Assembly (NCBI RefSeq): GCF_014397245.1
Contig: NZ_JACLHY010000004.1
Coordinates: 124,001-188,000 of the forward strand
DNA: 64,000 nucleotides
Direction: 5' to 3'
Source: Arenibacter arenosicollis
GTDB lineage: Bacteria; Bacteroidota; Bacteroidia; Flavobacteriales; Flavobacteriaceae
Shown here: piece by piece, positions 9,566-17,991 of the stretch
Numbering within the stretch: position 1 is the stretch's first letter
How the letters are laid out: every line of letters starts with the position of its first letter
The notes under the pieces: generated by a model
Database searches by the model: none
Told to the model about the DNA's origin: nothing
Seen by the model: only the letters and a program-made list of their open reading frames with translations
Made by a program: the position numbers and the translations under genes

Positions 9566-9976
9566 TTACAGACCGGTTTTATCCTTTATATCGGGATTTA
9601 ACTGTTTTAAATGAGCAATAAATCCCCGTTTCTCTTTAGGAGAGATTATGATACTTTCATAGGTATTGTAAAATATCTCCAACCTATCCAAAGAAGTGGC
9701 AGGTGCACTTATGGGATTATTGGTAGCCTCAATTTTTGTAATGGTATTTATTTGTATGGAACGGTTGATCAGAAATCCACTTTTAACTCTCAACACGCTA
9801 TCATCAACCTCATAATACGTAAACAAAAAAATATAGATGATAAAAAGAAAGGTCAATAATAAAATTATTGGACCAACTCCAACTGGATACTCCATCATTA
9901 AGTAAATAGGACTAACAAGCATAAGGACCATTACCGAAACAAGAATCCAACCAATTTTTGACTTATATCTTACCAT
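9566..9976 (-). CDS. Membrane protein with a YyaB-like bacterial PH domain
   Basis: A 136-residue protein when started at the ATG at 9976, giving MVRYKSKIGW, the usual kind of beginning for the family. The frame is open further to ATG 10012 and TTG 10033, but those extra residues look unrelated. Two membrane helices (about residues 8-25 and 33-52) precede a small PH-like domain. That domain carries the pattern SLDRLEI and ISPxxxxxFIxxLxxxNPDI, typical of the YyaB-like PH family (DUF1200). No biochemical function is established. It is read toward the M3 peptidase gene, convergently. Confidence 0.75.
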   Translation of the reverse strand: MVRYKSKIGWILVSVMVLMLVSPIYLMMEYPVGVGPIILLLTFLFIIYIFLFTYYEVDDSVLRVKSGFLINRSIQINTITKIEATNNPISAPATSLDRLEIFYNTYESIIISPKEKRGFIAHLKQLNPDIKDKTGL

Positions 9977-10064
9977 AAATAATTGCGCAATAGCAACATC
10001 AACATCCGACATATAAAAAAGCACGGTAGTCAATGTAACTAGGAGTAAAGCTTAGAACCTTTCC

Positions 10065-10424
10065 TTACTTTTTATTCTTAACCGCATCATAGCCGCCTTC
10101 CAAATTCACCACATGGTTAAAACCCAAGGATTTTAGCTTTTCTTGAGCCTTGGCACTTCGTCCACCCATCTTACAGTACACATATATTGTCTTGTCCTTA
10201 TCCACTGTGCTAAAGTTTTCCGCAAAATTTTGATCGTACCAATTTATATTTTTGGCATTCTCCAAATGCCCTTCCCCAAATTCTTCAGGAGTCCGTACAT
10301 CCACCAAAATGGCATTATCCAGTAATTCCTGATTAAACTCGGTTATAGGCATTTTGCTCACATTTTCCTGTGAACAACCAGTTTGAAGTACTATTACCAC
10401 CAAAAAAAGAAATATTGCTCTCAT
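10065..10424 (-). CDS. Rhodanese-domain lipoprotein
   Basis: A 119-residue protein with a lipoprotein signal peptide (lipobox LQTGC) and a single rhodanese domain. The active-site loop is CKMGGRSA, with the catalytic Cys at about residue 84, and LVDVRTPEEF is the usual early motif. Family members transfer sulfane sulfur or simply bind it; as a lipoprotein this one acts in the periplasm or at the outer membrane. It is divergent from the sigma factor gene. The 72-bp gap between the two has a TAnnTTTG-like element facing each way. Confidence 0.9.
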   Translation of the reverse strand: MRAIFLFLVVIVLQTGCSQENVSKMPITEFNQELLDNAILVDVRTPEEFGEGHLENAKNINWYDQNFAENFSTVDKDKTIYVYCKMGGRSAKAQEKLKSLGFNHVVNLEGGYDAVKNKK

Positions 10425-10440
10425 ATCTTATTTACTTATT

Positions 10441-10481
10441 CAAAAATAAGAATTCTACTTGAGAAAAATCACTTATTTTTG
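10441..10481. promoter_or_regulatory. Divergent promoter pair, rhodanese gene / sigma factor gene
   Basis: TATTTTTG occurs on the minus strand at 10441-10448 (17 bases before the rhodanese start codon) and again on the plus strand at 10474-10481 (15 bases before the sigma factor start). Both match the Bacteroidota -7 consensus TAnnTTTG. Neither has a clean TTTG at -33, which leaves room for activation or an alternative sigma factor. Confidence 0.4.
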
Positions 10482-10496
10482 AAACGACAAACAGGT

Positions 10497-11057
10497 ATGA
10501 CAAAACAAGAATTAAATCCGGACACATGGGTCGATAGTTATTCCGATTACCTATTTAACTATGCGGTTAGCCGAGTCAACGATGCAGAAATAGCCAAAGA
10601 CTTGGTACAGGAGACTTTTTTTGCTGGTTTAAAATCTGCCAAAAATTTTAAAGGAGAGGCTGCTGAACGCACTTGGCTCATCTCTATTTTAAAAAGAAAA
10701 GTGATTGATCATTATCGCAAAATTAACTCCAAAAAAGCGAAATCTATGATCCGCATCACGCAGAACCAGAATAGTGAGGCCGATAGTAACTTTTTGGAGG
10801 AACAAGTAGCGGACCCAATGAGTATTTTGGAAAATAGCCAAATAGAAAATGAAGAGTTAGGCATGGCCATTCAGGACTGTATTAGCAAACTTCCAAAAAA
10901 ACACGCATTGGCCTTTACACTTAAAACCATAAACGGACTCAGTACGGAAGAGGTATGTAAGGAGCTAGAAATTAATCCGTCTAACCTTTGGGTTATAATC
11001 CATAGAGCAAGAACTGTTCTTATGGACTGCCTAAATAACAATTGGTTTAAAATATGA
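10497..11057 (+). CDS. ECF-type RNA polymerase sigma factor
   Basis: A 186-residue sigma-70 family protein started at ATG 10497; the open frame reaches back to 10383, but those codons overlap the rhodanese gene and do not resemble sigma factors. Region 2 is seen in AKDLVQETFFAGLKS and FKGEAAERTWLISILKRK. Region 4 is a helix-turn-helix, LSTEEVCKELEINPSNLWVIIHRAR. Regions 3 and 1 are absent, as in the extracytoplasmic-function class. Its stop overlaps the start of a 75-residue zinc-finger gene by ATGA, suggesting translational coupling with a partner. The target genes cannot be read from the sequence. Confidence 0.92.
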   Translation: MTKQELNPDTWVDSYSDYLFNYAVSRVNDAEIAKDLVQETFFAGLKSAKNFKGEAAERTWLISILKRKVIDHYRKINSKKAKSMIRITQNQNSEADSNFLEEQVADPMSILENSQIENEELGMAIQDCISKLPKKHALAFTLKTINGLSTEEVCKELEINPSNLWVIIHRARTVLMDCLNNNWFKI

Positions 11058-11281
11058 AGACCTGTAAGGATGTTGAAATAATTTGCACGAAAGTGCAGTA
11101 TAGGGAAGCCACTTTTGTGGAGAAAATCAAGATCAGACTTCACGTGTTGTTTTGCAAAACCTGTAAAACTTTTTCTAAAAAGAACACAAAACTTACCGCC
11201 CTCTGTTCTGAGGCCAATCTTAGGACACTTCCAATTGAAGAAAAAGAAAAGATGAAGAAGAAGTTAAAATCAAAGGCCTAA
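11054..11281 (+). CDS. Small zinc-finger protein, putative anti-sigma factor
   Basis: A 75-residue basic protein with His30-x3-Cys34-x2-Cys37, the signature of the ZAS (zinc-binding anti-sigma) domain. Its ATG overlaps the stop of the ECF sigma gene, the usual arrangement for a sigma/anti-sigma pair. It has no membrane helix, so if it holds the sigma factor it would do so as a soluble cytosolic protein sensing something inside the cell. The last 12 bp overlap the 3' end of the convergent UbiA-like gene. The anti-sigma role is inferred from motif and position only. Confidence 0.65.
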   Translation: MKTCKDVEIICTKVQYREATFVEKIKIRLHVLFCKTCKTFSKKNTKLTALCSEANLRTLPIEEKEKMKKKLKSKA

Positions 11282-12100
11282 AAAAGTATCCAATACCAAG
11301 ATACAAACCCACCAAAAAATTGGTATGGCCTCTACCCAAAAAGAGGAAAAATATTTAGACTGCTTTCTTTTGGTTATGAACATAAATATTCCCAACGTTA
11401 AAAATATAATCCCTTTACTTATGACCTCCACGTACGTTAATTGATCTTTGAGAAAGGTTAAAAAGAAGAAAACCAGAACACCAAAAAATCCATAAATTTT
11501 TGTGTTTACATAACCATATCTTTGAGGCAAGGTTTTAAGTGCGGGATCATCATATTCCAAATCCCTTATTTCAAAGGGCACCATCAGGATCAAGACCATT
11601 AAAAAACGTTGCACCCCCTCCACACCAACATCCCAACCCATGGTCTTATTTGCAGCAATGACCGGCAGTACAACCGTTGCACCTGCCCAAACCAAAGCCA
11701 CAACAAAAATTTTAAGTCCCCCTAAATTCCTGAGGTTTTTTGTGTTCGGCAATAAAGGAATGGCATACAGACTAGTTAAAATGGACAATATGGCAATTCC
11801 AACCCAAGTATCAAAAGACACAAAACAAGCATGATATATGGCAAAGATCCCTGCAATAAAACTGAATACCTGAATATTCTTATGGTACCTGTTTGCTACC
11901 AGCAAATACTTTTTGGCCTCCACCCCGTATTTCACAAAATTGTAACATGCTATTGTTCCAAAGAAAGCCAAATAGGAGATATGGTTGTCCCTGGACAATC
12001 CAAAAAAAACGCAAGTGATCTCAATAAATGCAAAAACCGATATTGCTACATGTATACTGGCATCCAAATAAAAATGAAATATGTATTTAAGCCAGTTCAT
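11270..12100 (-). CDS. UbiA-like polytopic membrane protein with a degenerate first Asp motif
   Basis: A 276-residue protein with eight or nine membrane helices, laid out like a UbiA prenyltransferase. The loop expected to hold the first catalytic motif (N-D-x2-D-x3-D) reads N-F-V-K-Y-G-V-E, without aspartates. The second loop, RDLEYDDPALKTLPQRYG, keeps an acidic motif. Family members move prenyl groups onto aromatic acceptors for quinones, hemes and pigments, but loss of the first motif makes ordinary diphosphate chemistry doubtful. The gene faces and overlaps the anti-sigma-like gene by 12 bp and stands divergent from gcvP. I would call it UbiA-like, function unknown. Confidence 0.6.
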   Translation of the reverse strand: MNWLKYIFHFYLDASIHVAISVFAFIEITCVFFGLSRDNHISYLAFFGTIACYNFVKYGVEAKKYLLVANRYHKNIQVFSFIAGIFAIYHACFVSFDTWVGIAILSILTSLYAIPLLPNTKNLRNLGGLKIFVVALVWAGATVVLPVIAANKTMGWDVGVEGVQRFLMVLILMVPFEIRDLEYDDPALKTLPQRYGYVNTKIYGFFGVLVFFFLTFLKDQLTYVEVISKGIIFLTLGIFMFITKRKQSKYFSSFWVEAIPIFWWVCILVLDTFLGL

Positions 12101-12239
12101 AAATTAAAAATAACCAAAGTGTTTATAACCTCTTGTTTTAGTTAAAAACTTTAAACTAGTTGAAGGTCAAAGCTGCAAAATAAACATAAATAATGAGTAT
12201 TTTTGCTCACATTTATTTCAGATTAAATTAGCTTGAATT

Positions 12240-15089
12240 ATGAGGACAGACGTATTTGCCTTACGCCATATCGGCATTAGAGAAGAAGACCTTCCACAAA
12301 TGCTGAAAACTATCAATGTAAACTCCATGGACCAGTTGATTTCGGAAACCATTCCAGACGATATACGTCTTGTAAAGCCTTTGGTATTGGATGCCCCCAT
12401 GAACGAGCACGAATATTTGTCCCATATTCAAAACTTGTCCGAGAAGAATAAAGTTTTTAAATCCTATATCGGCTTAGGATATCATGAAAGTATTACTCCT
12501 TCAGTGATAAAAAGAAATATTTTGGAAAATGCTGGATGGTATACGGCCTACACGCCTTACCAGGCCGAGATTGCCCAAGGTAGATTGGAAGCCTTATTGA
12601 ACTTTCAGACCGTAATTGCGGAGCTAACTGGAATGGAATTGGCCAATGCATCCCTATTGGATGAGAGTACTGCAGCTGCTGAGGCAATGGCCATGCTCTT
12701 CGATGTCCGTAGTAGAGATCAAAAGAAAAATAACGTTTTAAAATTTTTCGTTTCAGAAGAAATTTTACCTCAAACATTATCCTTATTACAAACTAGGTCA
12801 ACACCACTGGGAATAGATTTGATAGTTGGCAATCACCAGAACTTTGAATATAGCGATGATTATTTTGGGGCGCTACTTCAATACCCTGGAAAATATGGTC
12901 AAGTACATGATTATGCCGCATTCGTAGCCAAAGCGGCCGAAAAAAATATTAAAGTTGCGGTAGCTGCAGATATATTGAGTTTGGCGATATTGACACCTCC
13001 TGGTGAATTTGGTGCCGACGTGGTAGTCGGAACCACCCAACGTTTCGGAATCCCATTAGGTTACGGAGGACCTCATGCTGCTTTTTTTGCAACAAGGGAA
13101 GAGTTCAAAAGAAGTATCCCAGGAAGAATTATCGGAGTCACCAAGGACACTGACGGCAAGACTGCCTTAAGGATGGCGTTGCAGACAAGAGAGCAGCACA
13201 TAAAACGGGACAAGGCCACATCCAATATATGTACCGCCCAGGTGCTTTTGGCCGTAATGGCAGGGATGTATGCAGTGTACCACGGCCCTAAAGGACTAAA
13301 GTACATAGCAACTAAAGTTCATTCCTCCGCTGCGACCTTGGTCGATAGTCTTGAAAAGTTGGGACTATACCAGACCAATACTTCTTATTTTGACACAGTG
13401 AGCATAAAAGCGGATTCTTCCAAAGTAAGGCCCGTTGCCGAAAAGTACGAGGTTAATCTCCTTTATGTTGACGCGGACACTATAGCTATTGCCTTAAACG
13501 AAGCTACATCCCTAAAAGATCTTCAACAACTTGTAAATATTTTTGCTGAGGCCACTGGAAAAGACTCCATTACTATAAAAGGTCTATTACCACATTCGGC
13601 CATTGAAAGCAAACTAACCCGTACAACTAAGTTTTTAGAGAATAGCGTGTTCAACTCCTATCATTCGGAAACCGAATTAATGCGCTACATAAAAAAATTG
13701 GAAAGAAAAGATTTGGCATTGAATCATTCTATGATTTCCCTGGGATCCTGTACCATGAAATTGAACGCGGCTTCGGAAATGCTACCCTTGAGCCTTGCCC
13801 GTTGGGGAAATATTCATCCTTTTGTACCTATTGAACAAGCCGAAGGCTATCAAATTATTCTGAAGGAATTGGAAAATGACCTTAATACCATCACCGGATT
13901 TGCCGGAACTTCCTTACAACCAAATTCCGGTGCACAAGGAGAATTCGCCGGACTTATGGTGATTAGGGCCTATCATGAATCCCGAGGGGAGGGCCATAGA
14001 AATATATGCCTTATTCCTGCCTCCGCCCATGGCACCAATCCCGCCTCGGCCGTTATGGCCGGAATGAAGGTGGTAGTAACCAAAACGGATGAAAATGGCA
14101 ACATTGACGTAAACGATTTAGGGGAAAAAGCTGCTTTACACAAGGACAATCTATCTGCTTTAATGGTAACATATCCTTCCACCCACGGAGTTTTTGAATC
14201 TTCCATCAAGGAAATCACAAAATTGATCCATGATAACGGTGGGCAAGTCTATATGGATGGAGCAAACATGAATGCACAGGTAGGGTTGACCAACCCGGCC
14301 ACTATTGGTGCCGATGTATGCCACTTAAACCTGCATAAAACATTCGCCATTCCACACGGCGGCGGTGGACCTGGAGTTGGACCTATTTGTGTAGCCAAAC
14401 AATTGGTGCCATTTTTACCTGGAAACCCTGTAATTAAAACAGGTGGAGACAAAGCAATTTCAGCTATATCCGCAGCACCGTGGGGAAGTTCACTCGTGTG
14501 TCTTATATCCTACGGATACATAAAAATGTTGGGTGAATACGGATTAACACAGTCTACAAAGACAGCAATCCTCAATGCCAACTACATTAAAAACAAACTT
14601 AGTGGTAAATTCGATGTTCTCTATACCGGGGAAAGAGGAAGGGCGGCTCATGAGATGATTATCGACTGTAGACCTTTTAAAGAAAACGGCATAGAAGTTA
14701 CCGATATTGCAAAAAGATTAATGGACTATGGTTTTCATGCACCTACAGTCTCTTTCCCAGTTGCAGGAACACTAATGATTGAACCTACGGAGAGCGAAAG
14801 CTTGGCAGAATTAGATCGTTTCTGTAGTGCAATGTTATCTATTCGCGAGGAAATAGATGCTGCATCAATTGAGGATAGCAACAATGCCCTTAAAAATTCC
14901 CCCCATACGCTGGAAATGATAACCAGCGATCAATGGGATTTCCCTTACAGCAGACAACAGGCGGCCTTCCCATTGCCATATATTATGGAAAACAAGTTTT
15001 GGCCTAGCGTAAGGAGAGTGGACGACACATATGGAGACCGTAATTTAATATGTACCTGTGCGCCTATCGAAGCCTACGCAGAAGCATAG
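12240..15089 (+). CDS. gcvP: Glycine dehydrogenase (aminomethyl-transferring), single-chain P protein
   Basis: A 949-residue fused P protein of the glycine cleavage system. The N-terminal half corresponds to GcvPA and the C-terminal half to GcvPB; the PLP lysine is Lys700 in HLNLHKTFAIPHGGGGPG. It decarboxylates glycine and passes the aminomethyl group to the lipoyl arm of the H protein. Its partners gcvT and gcvH are not in this window. A TAnnTTTG-like element (12198-12205) is a possible promoter 34 bp before the ATG, though without a clear -33 box. A hairpin terminator follows. Confidence 0.98.
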   Translation: MRTDVFALRHIGIREEDLPQMLKTINVNSMDQLISETIPDDIRLVKPLVLDAPMNEHEYLSHIQNLSEKNKVFKSYIGLGYHESITPSVIKRNILENAGWYTAYTPYQAEIAQGRLEALLNFQTVIAELTGMELANASLLDESTAAAEAMAMLFDVRSRDQKKNNVLKFFVSEEILPQTLSLLQTRSTPLGIDLIVGNHQNFEYSDDYFGALLQYPGKYGQVHDYAAFVAKAAEKNIKVAVAADILSLAILTPPGEFGADVVVGTTQRFGIPLGYGGPHAAFFATREEFKRSIPGRIIGVTKDTDGKTALRMALQTREQHIKRDKATSNICTAQVLLAVMAGMYAVYHGPKGLKYIATKVHSSAATLVDSLEKLGLYQTNTSYFDTVSIKADSSKVRPVAEKYEVNLLYVDADTIAIALNEATSLKDLQQLVNIFAEATGKDSITIKGLLPHSAIESKLTRTTKFLENSVFNSYHSETELMRYIKKLERKDLALNHSMISLGSCTMKLNAASEMLPLSLARWGNIHPFVPIEQAEGYQIILKELENDLNTITGFAGTSLQPNSGAQGEFAGLMVIRAYHESRGEGHRNICLIPASAHGTNPASAVMAGMKVVVTKTDENGNIDVNDLGEKAALHKDNLSALMVTYPSTHGVFESSIKEITKLIHDNGGQVYMDGANMNAQVGLTNPATIGADVCHLNLHKTFAIPHGGGGPGVGPICVAKQLVPFLPGNPVIKTGGDKAISAISAAPWGSSLVCLISYGYIKMLGEYGLTQSTKTAILNANYIKNKLSGKFDVLYTGERGRAAHEMIIDCRPFKENGIEVTDIAKRLMDYGFHAPTVSFPVAGTLMIEPTESESLAELDRFCSAMLSIREEIDAASIEDSNNALKNSPHTLEMITSDQWDFPYSRQQAAFPLPYIMENKFWPSVRRVDDTYGDRNLICTCAPIEAYAEA

Positions 15090-15114
15090 AAATCCTAACA
15101 AAAACAAGCCTTTT

Positions 15115-15147
15115 AAAGCCTTTCAATTAAATTTGAAAGGCTTTTTA
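15115..15147 (+). terminator. Rho-independent terminator after gcvP
   Basis: A 12-bp stem AAAGCCTTTCAA (15115-15126) pairs with 15133-15144 over a six-base loop and runs into a short T tract. It begins 25 bp after the gcvP stop. Confidence 0.85.
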
Positions 15148-15257
15148 TATAGTAAATACAAAAGAGGAATAATCTTGAACATCATATCAAATATTATGCA
15201 TACATATCAAGGCAAACCAATTGTTTTATATTTATGCAATTAAATTCACATATTATT

Positions 15258-16316
15258 ATGAACATTGGAATTACTGGCACTGGTTCTTACCTACCATCCA
15301 TTGTAACAAAGAATTCAGATTTTGAAAATCATGATTTTTTAAATGAAGATGGCAGTCCCTTTACGCATCAAAATGAAGTAATAATTCAAAAATTCAAGGG
15401 TATTACAGGAATTAGCGAAAGGCGCTATGCTGAGAATAATTTAAACACTTCCCAATTGGCATTTTTTGCGGCTGAAAAGGCTATTGCCGATGCCAAAATT
15501 GACAAAGAAGAACTGGACTATATAATTTTTGCCCATAATTTTGGTGATGTATCAGAAGGCAAAACACAGGGAGATACCCTACCCAGTTTAGCTACTAGGG
15601 TTAAACATCAATTGCAAATCCAAAATCCCAAGTGCGTTGCATATGACCTCCTATTTGGCTGTCCGGGCTGGATCGAAGGGTTGATCCAAGCAAATGCATT
15701 TATTAAAAGTGGCATAGCAAAAAAATGCCTTGTCATTGGGGCAGAAACCTTATCAAGGGTTGTGGATAAACATGATCGGGACTCCATGATCTATTCCGAT
15801 GGTGCTGGTGCAACTATTTTGGAAGCCAAAGATGATGCAGGACAAATATTGTCACACAACAGCGCAACCTATGCCAATGAAGAAGCTTTCTTTCTATTCT
15901 TTGGTGAATCATATTCCAAAGCGACCAAGGAAGATAAGCGTTACATAAAAATGTATGGTCGAAAAATATATGAATTCGCTGTGACCCATGTGCCCCAAGC
16001 CATGAAGGACAGTTTGGATAAAAGTGGCGTTCCCATCACCGATCTAAAAAAAATATTCATCCATCAAGCCAATGAAAAAATGGATGAAGCCATCGTAAAA
16101 CGTTTTTACAAACTTTACGATATGGAAATGCCCGATGGTATTATGCCAATGAGTATTGAAAAATTAGGAAATAGTTCTGTAGCTACCATACCCACCCTCT
16201 TCGATATGGTAAAAAATGGAAAAATGGAAAATCAATCGATAAAAAAGGGAGATGTTGTTATATTTGCCAGTGTTGGTGCAGGCATGAACATAAACGCCAT
16301 AGTCTATAGGGTTTAA
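15258..16316 (+). CDS. 3-oxoacyl-ACP synthase III (FabH-like ketoacyl synthase)
   Basis: A 352-residue thiolase-fold enzyme started at ATG 15258, giving MNIGITGTGSYLP, the conserved beginning; an ATG at 15234 adds eight unlikely residues. The catalytic triad is visible: Cys135 in LLFGCPGW, His in FIHQAN (about 280) and Asn in GNSSVATIP (about 310). The Cys context differs from the DxxxACxG of housekeeping FabH, so it may condense a special acyl group for a lipid or pigment. It is followed by a methyltransferase and a glycosyltransferase on the same strand, with gaps of about 100 bp each. A TATCTTTG element at 16345 suggests the next gene has its own promoter. Confidence 0.88.
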   Translation: MNIGITGTGSYLPSIVTKNSDFENHDFLNEDGSPFTHQNEVIIQKFKGITGISERRYAENNLNTSQLAFFAAEKAIADAKIDKEELDYIIFAHNFGDVSEGKTQGDTLPSLATRVKHQLQIQNPKCVAYDLLFGCPGWIEGLIQANAFIKSGIAKKCLVIGAETLSRVVDKHDRDSMIYSDGAGATILEAKDDAGQILSHNSATYANEEAFFLFFGESYSKATKEDKRYIKMYGRKIYEFAVTHVPQAMKDSLDKSGVPITDLKKIFIHQANEKMDEAIVKRFYKLYDMEMPDGIMPMSIEKLGNSSVATIPTLFDMVKNGKMENQSIKKGDVVIFASVGAGMNINAIVYRV

Positions 16317-16424
16317 TCTATATATCACTAAACGCTTTTTCAAATATCTTTGTTTCTGGTTTTAGAGATATTAATTCTCAAACCATAAAACGAGCATTTA
16401 AAACAACAAACCAGATTACAACTG

Positions 16425-16994
16425 ATGTACGAAAGAACATTCCCGAACAAACGTTTTAAACATACCCTTGCTTTCCTTCAAAAACATATATCTACGGACG
16501 AAACCATTTTAGATCTTGGAGTCGAAAATCCCTTTTCTAAGATTATGAAAGAAAATGGATACACCGTTGAAAATACAAAAGGTGAAGATTTGGACCTTGA
16601 TTTTACTACTGCCCAAACCACGAATACAAAAGTTACCACTGCCTTCGAAATCTTTGAACATTTATTGGCCCCATTAAACATTCTTAGGGAAATAAAATCA
16701 GAGAAATTGGTAGCCAGCATCCCTTTAAAATTATGGTTTTCACCAGCATATAGAAGTAAGACAGACCCTTGGGACAGGCACTACCATGAATTTGAAGACT
16801 GGCAATTCGACTGGTTACTTGAAAAAGCAGGATGGGAAATAAAGGATCGGGCAAAATGGACCAATCCTGTAAAAAAAATAGGCCTTAGGCCTCTTTTAAG
16901 GAGTTTTATCCCAAGATATTACATTGTTTATGCCGAAAGAAAAATCAGTCCCCAAACAGATTCCAATGAAGGAAATGGGCCTGATAAGATATAG
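16425..16994 (+). CDS. Class I SAM-dependent methyltransferase-like protein
   Basis: A 189-residue protein of the Methyltransf_11/23 type. The SAM-binding motif I is recognisable but poor (ILDLGVENPF in place of DxGxGxG), and the acidic end of motif II is in TTAFEIFEHLLAP. HYHEFEDWQFDWLLEKAGW is the usual late motif of small methyltransferases in glycan or lipid clusters. The substrate cannot be told. It sits between a ketoacyl synthase III and a family 2 glycosyltransferase, 101 bp before the latter. The weakened glycine motif is worth noting. Confidence 0.75.
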   Translation: MYERTFPNKRFKHTLAFLQKHISTDETILDLGVENPFSKIMKENGYTVENTKGEDLDLDFTTAQTTNTKVTTAFEIFEHLLAPLNILREIKSEKLVASIPLKLWFSPAYRSKTDPWDRHYHEFEDWQFDWLLEKAGWEIKDRAKWTNPVKKIGLRPLLRSFIPRYYIVYAERKISPQTDSNEGNGPDKI

Positions 16995-17095
16995 GTAATA
17001 CTCGAGAAGTTGGAATATCAAATAAAAAGTTTGAATACTTAACCAAACTGACTTCCAAAAGCTCGGTCAACTAGAAATCAAATATAATTTTACAG

Positions 17096-17950
17096 GTGAA
17101 TTACTACATCATTATCCCTGCACATAACGAAGACCAATTCCTACATGACACACTGCATTCTGTGGTAAAACAAACCGTGTCTCCGAAAAAAGTTGTAGTA
17201 GTCAACGATAATTCAACAGACAATACCGAGCACATAATAGATCGCTTTACTTCAGAATATAGTTTTGTAACGAAGGTCAACACCAAATCCTCCACTGCCC
17301 ATATGCCTGGCAGTAAGGTTATCAATGCTTTTAACAAGGGGCTGGAACTACTGGATGAGGACTACGATTTTTTGGTGAAATTGGATGCCGACATCATTCT
17401 TCCAGACAGCTATTTTGAAAGAATAGCCCAGATATTTTCTAGCGACCCAAAAATTGGTATCGCAGGTGGATTTATCTTTGAGCAGGATAAAAATGGAGAA
17501 TGGAAATTAAATCACCCCATGGATAAAAGTCATGTCCGCGGTGCATTTAAAGCCTATAGAAAAAGTTGCTTTAATACTATTGGAGGACTTAAAACCGCCA
17601 TGGGATGGGACACTGTAGATGAGTTATTGGCCCAATATAACGGTTACAATATTTATACCGATACTTCACTGCACGCCAAACATTTGCGACCTCTTGGCAA
17701 TGCATATAACAAAAAAGCCAAATTGCTACAAGGAAAGGCAATGTACACTATGCGATATGGTTTCCGCATTACCCTGATCGCTTCCCTAAAAATGGCTATA
17801 AAACAAAAAAAACCAAAGGCATTTTGGGATAATCTTCAAGGCTACTTTTTAGCTAGGAATGAAAAAGCGGATTTTTTGGTTAGCCCATTGGAGGGCAAGT
17901 TTATTCGTGAGCTTCGATGGAAAAAAATAAAAGCCAAACTTTTCAACTAA
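17096..17950 (+). CDS. Family 2 glycosyltransferase
   Basis: A 284-residue GT-A fold glycosyltransferase. It starts at GTG 17096, directly giving MNYYIIIPAHNE, the standard GT2 opening; there is no ATG nearby. The donor-binding NDNSTDNT segment (about 38-45) and the metal-binding DAD (LVKLDADIILPDSYF, about 90) are present. No membrane helix is obvious, so it is probably peripheral, adding a sugar to a lipid or surface glycan. Its last codons form the left arm of a terminator hairpin and its stop codon lies in the loop. Confidence 0.9.
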   Translation: MNYYIIIPAHNEDQFLHDTLHSVVKQTVSPKKVVVVNDNSTDNTEHIIDRFTSEYSFVTKVNTKSSTAHMPGSKVINAFNKGLELLDEDYDFLVKLDADIILPDSYFERIAQIFSSDPKIGIAGGFIFEQDKNGEWKLNHPMDKSHVRGAFKAYRKSCFNTIGGLKTAMGWDTVDELLAQYNGYNIYTDTSLHAKHLRPLGNAYNKKAKLLQGKAMYTMRYGFRITLIASLKMAIKQKKPKAFWDNLQGYFLARNEKADFLVSPLEGKFIRELRWKKIKAKLFN

Positions 17951-17969
17951 TCGAAAAGTTTGGCTTTTT
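17929..17969. terminator. Bidirectional terminator overlapping the end of the glycosyltransferase gene
   Basis: A 16-bp perfect stem, AAAAGCCAAACTTTTC (17929-17944) with 17953-17968, has an eight-base loop holding the TAA stop codon of the glycosyltransferase gene. T tracts occur on both sides, so it also serves the convergent phosphatase gene. Confidence 0.88.
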
Positions 17970-17991
17970 ACTTTTATAAAAAAGTATACTA

